The position numbers and the translations under genes were made by a program. The notes under the pieces are model-generated. The model had not been told where the DNA came from, ran no database searches, and saw nothing but the letters and a program-made list of their open reading frames with translations. This document shows positions 58,568 through 64,000 of a stretch of 64,000 bases of DNA, piece after piece; within the stretch, counting starts at the first letter, position 1, and each line of letters starts with the position of its first letter. This stretch comes from Rhizobium chutanense (GTDB taxonomy: Bacteria > Pseudomonadota > Alphaproteobacteria > Rhizobiales > Rhizobiaceae). The stretch is taken from positions 62,001-126,000 of the forward strand of contig NZ_NWSV01000015.1 in assembly GCF_002531935.1 (NCBI RefSeq), in the 5' to 3' direction.

Positions 58568-59302
58568 TCAGCCACCACTCTGCTGGCGCCGCAGGAAGAA
58601 CTGGCGATGGAAGGCGAACATGTCGGCGAAGCGGCAGAATTCCGGGGCGCCGAGTTCGAATTCGTCAGGCAGGCCGGACAGCAGTTCGAAGAGCAGCGCC
58701 GAAAGCGCGGCCCGCTGCTCTTCATCGGGATGACGGATCAGATAGGCGATGCTGAGGTGGAAGACATAATCCTCATGCCCGGGATGACGGAGCTGAAGCA
58801 ACTCCGACAGCCGGTCGCGCACCCGCCTGAGACGCATTTCCTCAGCACTCTCGGGCGCCAGCCTGAGCGCGATGCCGTTGACCAGCGGCTGCCAGCCGGC
58901 GATGCGCAGGCGGTAGGATGGGGCGCTGCCGAGATCGAAGGCGGAGAGCTTGTCCGCAAACAGCGCGTCGCATTCGGCCAAGGGCACATCGAGGCCGAGA
59001 TCGTCGGGCCAGAAGCCCGGCTGGCGGACCTGGTCGCAGACGCCTTCGAACACGGTCATGTGCCAGCTCGAAGGCGGCAGCAGCGTGTAGAGGCCGGCAA
59101 GATCGCTTATCTCCAGCGCGCCGTAAAGGCTCGATAGCGCGGCGTAGAGCCGGCTCGCCGGGGCGAGATGGCAGATGATCGTATTGCCGGGAAAGGCCCG
59201 CACGCTGCCATCGAGATTGAATTTGGTATGGACGCCGGTGGGATCGGCGGGACGAGCGCCAGCCGATGGCTGACGCTCCTGATGCTCGTGAGATCGCTGC
59301 AT
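58568..59302 (-). CDS. DUF1868-type 2H phosphoesterase-like protein
   Basis: A 244-residue protein with the two H-x-T/S motifs of the 2H superfamily: WHMTVFEGVCDQV near residue 80 and FHLSIAYLIRHP near residue 180. The start region KFNLDGSVRAFPGNTIICHL and length agree with DUF1868 proteins. 2H enzymes act on 2',3'-cyclic or 2'-5' RNA or nucleotide phosphodiesters; the substrate here is unknown. It lies 20 bases after an ABC binding-protein gene on the same strand, so it may be co-transcribed with the importer. Confidence 0.78.
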   Translation of the reverse strand: MQRSHEHQERQPSAGARPADPTGVHTKFNLDGSVRAFPGNTIICHLAPASRLYAALSSLYGALEISDLAGLYTLLPPSSWHMTVFEGVCDQVRQPGFWPDDLGLDVPLAECDALFADKLSAFDLGSAPSYRLRIAGWQPLVNGIALRLAPESAEEMRLRRVRDRLSELLQLRHPGHEDYVFHLSIAYLIRHPDEEQRAALSALLFELLSGLPDEFELGAPEFCRFADMFAFHRQFFLRRQQSGG

Positions 59303-59322
59303 GATATCGTCTTGTTCCCGGA

Positions 59323-60414
59323 TTACTGGCCCATGACGACCTTTTCGAGGAACTGCGCCTTGACGGCGTCGGCCTGCTTGACCGGCAGCCAGTCCACGGC
59401 GTTGGCGCGCTGTTCAGCCGGCACGCCGCCGGGAACGGCGGTTGCATCGCTGTTGACGGGGGCAGCCCCCATCTCTTTGGAAAGCAAGGTCTGGGTCTCG
59501 GCCGAGGTCAGCCAGTCGACGAAGAGAAGTGCCGCAGCCTTGTGCTTGGCGTTGGCGGGGATGCCGACGACATTGCCGCCGCCGGGCATGCCGAATTTCG
59601 GAATGTAGAACTTCATCCGCTTGTCGATCTCGCCCTTCTGCTGCAGGCCGGCGAGATGGTCTTCCCAGGCCGAGACGATCTGGAACTCGCCGCCGTTGAG
59701 GCGGGTCAGGCTGTCGGCGTTGGAGGCGGTGAAACCGTAATTCGCCTTGTTGGCGGCAAACCAGTCCCAGGCGACCTGGAAGTTGGCGGCTTCGATATCC
59801 TCAGGCTTGACGGTTGCGCGGATCACCGTCTGCAGGAAGGCGTTGCCGGCGCCGCCGCCGCGCGTATCGTTGAAGGCGAAGGCCTGCGGGTTCTCCTTGA
59901 TCCATTTGGTGAGGTCGTCGAAGCTCTGCGGCAGCTTCGCCGCGTCGATCTGGGTCGGGTCATAGGCAAGACCGGTCTGGTTGCCCCAGAAGGCGACCGC
60001 GTAACCCTTGCCGTCGCCGCCATTGATCTTGGTGCGCAGCTTGGCATAGCCGGGCAGGATATCGAGCGGGCCGAGGAAATAGGCCGTCACGTCGAACTTC
60101 GGCAGCTGATCGCCGCCGAGCGACATCACGTCGATATCGCCTTCCGCGCGGTCGCGCTCGGCGAGGAACTTGTTCTGGTTGCCGTCAGAGGTGCCGTCGG
60201 GAATGGTGACCTTGATCCCGTATTTCTCCTCGAAGCCCTTGCTCAGCTCGCGAAAGCGGGGCTGGAGGAACCAGTTGTACCAGACGACCTCGCCTTCCTG
60301 TTTGGCCTGGTCGATGATGTCGTTCCATGGCTTCTTCAGAAGGTCGTCGGCCGCCGCGGCGGGGGTGGCGAAGGCGGCCGCTGCGATCAGCAGCGGGATC
60401 AGGCGTTGTGACAT
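59323..60414 (-). CDS. ABC transporter solute-binding protein (PotD/YnjB-like)
   Basis: A 363-residue periplasmic protein. Signal peptide LIPLLIAAAAFATPAAAA, then WNDIIDQAKQEGEVVWYNWF, GIKVTIPDGTSDGNQNKFLA and YAVAFWGNQTGLAYDPTQID, features of the YnjB-like branch of type II binding proteins. The start at 60414 fits; the frame extends to 60450. It is the last component of an importer whose order is ATPase, permease, permease, binding protein. The ligand is unknown; the family spans polyamines, iron and thiamine-like compounds. Confidence 0.87.
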   Translation of the reverse strand: MSQRLIPLLIAAAAFATPAAAADDLLKKPWNDIIDQAKQEGEVVWYNWFLQPRFRELSKGFEEKYGIKVTIPDGTSDGNQNKFLAERDRAEGDIDVMSLGGDQLPKFDVTAYFLGPLDILPGYAKLRTKINGGDGKGYAVAFWGNQTGLAYDPTQIDAAKLPQSFDDLTKWIKENPQAFAFNDTRGGGAGNAFLQTVIRATVKPEDIEAANFQVAWDWFAANKANYGFTASNADSLTRLNGGEFQIVSAWEDHLAGLQQKGEIDKRMKFYIPKFGMPGGGNVVGIPANAKHKAAALLFVDWLTSAETQTLLSKEMGAAPVNSDATAVPGGVPAEQRANAVDWLPVKQADAVKAQFLEKVVMGQ

Positions 60415-60446
60415 GCGATTGCTCCGATGGTTGGACTGGATGGACC

Positions 60447-61271
60447 TCATCCCTTGCCGCCAAGTGTCACGGCGCCGTTGCTCTTCAGCAGCCGTTCGAA
60501 GAGAAGCATGAGGATGATGTTGGGGACGACCAGGATCAGCGACACGACTGCCGCGTTCGGCCGGATGAAATTGTAGCCAAGATAGGAATAGAGGATGGTC
60601 GGAACGGTGGTGAAATCGGGCGATCCGAGCACGAAGGAGAGGGCGAATTCCTCGATGCTCTGGATGAAGACGATGACCAGCGCCGCCAGGATTCCGGGCT
60701 TCAGCACCGGCAGATAGGCGGCCGAGAAGCGCGCCAAACGGCTGGCGCCGAGATCGCGCGCCGCGTCGATCAGATCCTGACGGACCAGCGAATAGGAGAC
60801 GGAGAGAATGCGGATCGCATAGGGCAGGAACAGCACGGTGTGGCCGACCACGATGCCCAGGAATTTATTGTAGATGCCGATCCGGTTCAGAAGTGCCGTG
60901 AAGAACAGCGCGATGACGAAGCCCGGCAGCACGAGCGGCAGGAGCGCTGTGAATTGCGCGACCGGCTTGCCCGGAAATTCGAGACGGCCGAAGGCATAGG
61001 CCGTGGGTGCTGCGAGCAGCAGCGTGGCGCAGGCGACGATCGGCGCCAGCATATAGCTGTTGGCAATCGCGACCGCGAGATTGGTCGTCTCCCACATCTC
61101 GCTCCAGCGGCGGAAGGAGAGCTTCTGCGGCAGGAGGTCGGGATAGCTCCAGGCCTTGTCGGGATCGACGAGGGACCAGAGCACGGCCATGCCGAAGGGA
61201 ACGACGAGCCAGATGATCAGCACCAGGCCGAGCAGGATGGCGAGCAGGCGGTTCCAGGATTTTCCCGACAT
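60447..61271 (-). CDS. ABC transporter permease (PotC-like)
   Basis: A 274-residue permease with six hydrophobic segments (LLAILLGLVLIIWLVVPFGM at the start) and the EAA loop LIDAARDLGASRLARFSAAY. The real start is the ATG at 61271, which shares one base with the preceding permease stop (TGATG); the upstream open frame is a shadow of that gene. It pairs with the PotB-like permease as the membrane channel. Confidence 0.9.
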   Translation of the reverse strand: MSGKSWNRLLAILLGLVLIIWLVVPFGMAVLWSLVDPDKAWSYPDLLPQKLSFRRWSEMWETTNLAVAIANSYMLAPIVACATLLLAAPTAYAFGRLEFPGKPVAQFTALLPLVLPGFVIALFFTALLNRIGIYNKFLGIVVGHTVLFLPYAIRILSVSYSLVRQDLIDAARDLGASRLARFSAAYLPVLKPGILAALVIVFIQSIEEFALSFVLGSPDFTTVPTILYSYLGYNFIRPNAAVVSLILVVPNIILMLLFERLLKSNGAVTLGGKG

Positions 61272-62143
61272 CACGCTCTCCTGCCGGCAAAGAGGATGTG
61301 GGCTGTGGCCGCCAGCAGCAGCGATCCGAAAAGGGCGACGGCCATCAGCACGATCGCGACGACGGCCGCCTCGTTCCATTGGCCGAATTCGTGCTGCACC
61401 GTATACATGTACTGGGCGAGCGAGCTGACGCTCGTCGGACCGGCGATCACCTGGAAGGAATAGTCGCCTGCGGCGCCGATGAAGATGATCACGAGTGCCG
61501 CCTGCATGGCTTTCAGCGTCAGCGGCAGGGTGATCTTGTAGAAGCGCGCCCAGGCACCGGCGCCGAGATCGCGGGCGGCGTCGATGAGGTCGGTGTGGAT
61601 CGAGCGCACCGAACCGCCGAGCAGCAGCAGGGCGAAAGGCATGTTCTTCCAGACCTGGAGCAGCATGACGCCGGCGCCGTAGCGGTCGTTCTGCATCCGG
61701 AAGGGTTTGGCGATCAGGCCGAGGTCGAGCAGCGCTTCGTTGACGAAGCCGTGGAAGGCGATGAGGTTGACGAAGAGGAAGGCGGCGACGAGGCCCGGCA
61801 CCATCATCGGCGCCTTGATCAGCGCGCCGAGCGTCAGGGAGCCGGGAAAGGGATTGCGCAGCCAGAGTGCCAGGGGATAGGCGAGCGCCACCGAGAGGAC
61901 GGCCGAAACCAGCGCGATCTTGAGCGAATAGAGGACGGAAGCGGCAAGCAGTGGGCTCGCGAGCTGTTTGCCCCAGAACGCCAGAGAGAAGCCGCTTTCA
62001 CCGGCGAAGTTGAAATAGCCGAAGGATTGGGCGACGGCCATGCCGAGCACGGTGCCGACGAGAACAACGATCGGGCCGATCCCGGTCGCAAGCAGCAGGC
62101 CGATGAAGACGGCTCGCCTCCAGCTGGCATTGCCCGCCGTCAC
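61271..62143 (-). CDS. ABC transporter permease (PotB-like), GTG start
   Basis: A 290-residue permease: AVFIGLLLATGIGPIVVLVG, FLFVNLIAFHGFVNEALLD, and the EAA loop LIDAARDLGAGAWARFYKIT. GTG 62143 overlaps the ATPase stop (GTGA) and has TGGAGG seven bases upstream, so it is preferred over the ATG at 62164. It acts with the next permease and the ATPase. Confidence 0.9.
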   Translation of the reverse strand: MTAGNASWRRAVFIGLLLATGIGPIVVLVGTVLGMAVAQSFGYFNFAGESGFSLAFWGKQLASPLLAASVLYSLKIALVSAVLSVALAYPLALWLRNPFPGSLTLGALIKAPMMVPGLVAAFLFVNLIAFHGFVNEALLDLGLIAKPFRMQNDRYGAGVMLLQVWKNMPFALLLLGGSVRSIHTDLIDAARDLGAGAWARFYKITLPLTLKAMQAALVIIFIGAAGDYSFQVIAGPTSVSSLAQYMYTVQHEFGQWNEAAVVAIVLMAVALFGSLLLAATAHILFAGRRA

Positions 62144-63210
62144 GTCGCCGCCTCCAGGAAACACAAGCTCGCGGGATCGACGCGGAGCGTCACGGAAGCG
62201 CCGATGGCAAGCGGCCGGCGGGTCTGAATGCGAAAGGCGGTATCGCTAGCGCCGCTCTTGACAAGCACGTCGGTGACATTGCCCTGGAAGGCCTGGGCGG
62301 TCACTAGGGCCCGGAAGGTGTTGGTTTGCGGTGCCTGCGCCTCCGAAACGATCTCGGCCGCTTCCGGCCGCCAGCAGACGAAATGCTTCGGCGCCTTGGG
62401 GTCGCTCTCCGAGCGGATGTCGAATTCCCCGAGATCGGTGCGCACACGCCAGGTCGTTTCACCGGCCAAGCCCAATATATCGGCCTTGAGGATATTCGCC
62501 GCGCCGATGAAATCGGCGACGAAACGGGTGGCCGGGCGGTCGTAGATTTCATCAGGCGCGCCGATCTGCGCGATGCGGCCGCCGTTCAGCACGACGATCC
62601 TGTCGGACATGGCGAGCGCCTCGGCCTGGTCATGAGTGACGTAGATCGCGGTGAAGCCGTGCTCGGCCTGCAGCGCGCGGATTTCGAAACGCACCTGCTC
62701 GCGCAGTTTGGCGTCGAGATTGGAGAGCGGTTCGTCGAACAGGATCACGCCAGGCCGCATGGCCAGGGCGCGGGCAAGCGCCACACGCTGCTGCTGCCCG
62801 CCCGAGAGGGCGGACGGCAGCTTCGTGGCATGCGCGGCGAGATCCACCTGTTGCAGGGCGGCTTCGAGCCTCGCATGGCATTCGGCCTTGCCCGCGCCAT
62901 TCTGCCGGGGACCGAACAGGATGTTTTCGGCCACGGTCATGTGCGGGAAAAGGGCGTAGGACTGGAAACACATGGCCGTGTTGCGGCGCTCCGGCGGCAG
63001 CGCGGTGACGTCCTTGCCGTCGATCAGAAAGCGGCCGGAGGTGAGCGGATGGAAACCGGCGATCGCCTTCAAAAGCGTGGTCTTGCCGCATCCCGACGGC
63101 CCAAGCAGCGTCAGGAACTCCCCCGAAGCGACGTCGATCGTGATGTCGTCAAGAACCTTATGCCCGTTCGGGAAGGTCTTGCTCACGCCCTGGATGGACA
63201 AGCTCGCCAA
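62140..63210 (-). CDS. ABC transporter ATPase (PotA/FbpC type)
   Basis: A 356-residue ATPase: Walker A GPSGCGKTTLLKAIAG, Q-loop FQSYALFPHMTVAENI, signature SALSGGQQQRVALARALA, Walker B VILFDEPLSNLDAKL, H-loop IYVTHDQAEALAM, and a C-terminal TOBE domain. It is the first gene of the importer operon, divergent from a ROK regulator with a palindrome between. Confidence 0.93.
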   Translation of the reverse strand: MASLSIQGVSKTFPNGHKVLDDITIDVASGEFLTLLGPSGCGKTTLLKAIAGFHPLTSGRFLIDGKDVTALPPERRNTAMCFQSYALFPHMTVAENILFGPRQNGAGKAECHARLEAALQQVDLAAHATKLPSALSGGQQQRVALARALAMRPGVILFDEPLSNLDAKLREQVRFEIRALQAEHGFTAIYVTHDQAEALAMSDRIVVLNGGRIAQIGAPDEIYDRPATRFVADFIGAANILKADILGLAGETTWRVRTDLGEFDIRSESDPKAPKHFVCWRPEAAEIVSEAQAPQTNTFRALVTAQAFQGNVTDVLVKSGASDTAFRIQTRRPLAIGASVTLRVDPASLCFLEAAT

Positions 63211-63246
63211 TGTTCTCTCCCGATCGACCTAGTTAAGTTCACGCCG

Positions 63247-63265
63247 TGCACTTAGATTAAGTGCA
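63247..63265. promoter_or_regulatory. Perfect inverted repeat TGCACTTA-N3-TAAGTGCA, candidate ROK operator
   Basis: An 8-bp perfect inverted repeat with a GAT spacer in the 118-bp divergent gap between the importer ATPase and the ROK regulator. It likely lets the regulator control the importer and itself. Confidence 0.6.
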
Positions 63266-63328
63266 TGACATGAATATGACAACGGCCTATTCTGGGATTC
63301 GCTCGTCTCCTTCGGAAAGTTCGCCCGC

Positions 63329-64000
63329 TTGCACGCAGATCTGGGACCCCGGCCGCGACCGGTCAGCCTGACCGACATCGAATATGCCGTCCTGCGCCAT
63401 ATCCGCCTGCATCCGGGGAAAAGCCGGACGGAGATCGCGGCAGCGCTCGGCCTGTCGAAATCGATGCTGACCAAGGCCGTCGCTGATTTCGATCGTTTCA
63501 AACTGGTCCGCGAGGAACGCGCCACGCTCGATGGCGGCGAACGCGGCCAGCCGCCGCTCCGGCTATCGCTGAACGACGACGCCTTTCACAGCATCGGCCT
63601 CTATGTCAGGCAGGGGTATTATGCCGTCACGCGCTCCGACCTCAGCGGCAATATCCGGGAACGCGTGGCGCGGCAGGTTGATGCCGTCATCGAGCCGATC
63701 CTTGACGATATTGCCCGGCTGATCGCCGGCTCGCCGTCACCGATCCTCGGCGTCGGACATGCGGTTCCCGCCATCGTCGGCGAGGACGGCACGCTGTTCG
63801 AGGTAACGCCGACGCAGGCCGCCCTGCCTTTGCAGGAACTTGCCGAGACGATCAGCGCCCGCTTCCGGCTTCCTGTTTATTGGGACAACGGCGCCTATTG
63901 CGTCGCGGCTTTCGAGGCGCAGCGGCCGCGGACCAACCACCGCGGCCTGTTCTATATCACGCTCGATTTCGGCGTCGGCGGCGGTCTTTTCGCCAAAGAC
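63329..64000 (+). CDS. ROK-family transcriptional regulator, cut by window edge
   Basis: The frame is open from 63269 to the edge, with no ATG near the start; TTG 63329 (after GGAAAG) is the best start, giving 224 codons in the window. The N-terminal winged helix reads LTDIEYAVLRHIRLHPGKSR and IAAALGLSKSMLTKAVADF. The ROK sugar-kinase-like domain follows (FHSIGLYVRQGYYAVTRSDL, ILGVGHAVPAIVGEDGTLF, PVYWDNGAYCVAAFEAQRP, ITLDFGVGGGLF). The upstream ATGAATATG is in another frame, so a frameshift or unusual start is possible. It probably regulates the divergent importer. Confidence 0.8.
   Translation, partial: MHADLGPRPRPVSLTDIEYAVLRHIRLHPGKSRTEIAAALGLSKSMLTKAVADFDRFKLVREERATLDGGERGQPPLRLSLNDDAFHSIGLYVRQGYYAVTRSDLSGNIRERVARQVDAVIEPILDDIARLIAGSPSPILGVGHAVPAIVGEDGTLFEVTPTQAALPLQELAETISARFRLPVYWDNGAYCVAAFEAQRPRTNHRGLFYITLDFGVGGGLFAKD

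Overview
The window looks like a chromosomal or large-plasmid segment of a Rhizobium of the R. leguminosarum/R. etli type. That rests on the high G+C, the dense operons full of ABC sugar importers with overlapping start and stop codons, a succinoglycan/Wzc-style polysaccharide cluster, and the rhizobial short palindromic repeats between 47.1 and 48.8 kb. I saw no rRNA, tRNA, CRISPR, integrase or transposase gene.

Layout. (1) 1-9.6 kb: a polysaccharide locus with a beta-helix protein cut by the window edge, a Wzy-type polymerase/ligase, three glycosyltransferases, a Wzc/ExoP-type chain-length tyrosine kinase, GDP-L-fucose synthase and a 44-residue membrane peptide. (2) 9.7-12.8 kb: a patch of small and regulatory genes (exported peptide, HNH-like zinc protein, AraC regulator, two small ORFs). 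Most of it is bracketed by a 32-bp direct repeat that copies the 3' end of the neighbouring GH32 gene. (3) 12.8-18.8 kb, minus strand: a fructan/sucrose-type operon with LacI regulator, solute-binding protein, two permeases and GH32 hydrolase. (4) 18.8-39.3 kb: a large catabolic island best explained as D-apiose utilisation. It has a FadR/GntR regulator, a RuBisCO-like decarboxylase (OiaX), a DUF1537 kinase (OiaK), triose- and ribose-phosphate-isomerase-like enzymes (LerI, DerI), the oxidoisomerase ApnO, a ribose-type importer, D-apiose dehydrogenase (ApsD), D-apionate lactonase (ApnL), and a DhaK/DhaL pair. A second importer follows, with its own cytoplasmic DUF4038-type glycosidase and ATPase. 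The enzymes would take D-apiose to D-erythrose 4-phosphate. One 13-bp motif recurs at three promoters of this island. (5) 39.3-42.3 kb: a MITE-like element, then an NrtR-like Nudix regulator divergent from an SPFH-domain protein and an NAD-kinase-like protein, with two tandem 21-bp palindromic sites between them. (6) 42.4-46.7 kb: RtcB ligase, GNAT acetyltransferase, YiiX-type papain-fold protein and a PCMT-family methyltransferase. (7) 46.7-49.3 kb: a gene-free mosaic of palindromic repeats. (8) 49.3-59.3 kb: a mixture of a YihY/BrkB membrane protein, PLP lyase, cupin, NmrA-like protein, a thiolase/acyl-CoA ligase/thioesterase operon, an MDR oxidoreductase, an HxlR regulator divergent from a SnoaL-like protein, and a 2H phosphoesterase. 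(9) 59.3-64 kb: a PotD/YnjB-type ABC importer divergent from a ROK regulator that runs off the window.

The two most promising systems are the apiose island with its shared operator and built-in glycosidase, and the Nudix-regulated SPFH plus NAD-kinase-like pair. The second I do not recognise as a described system. All functional statements come from reading motifs and gene order; no database search was run.
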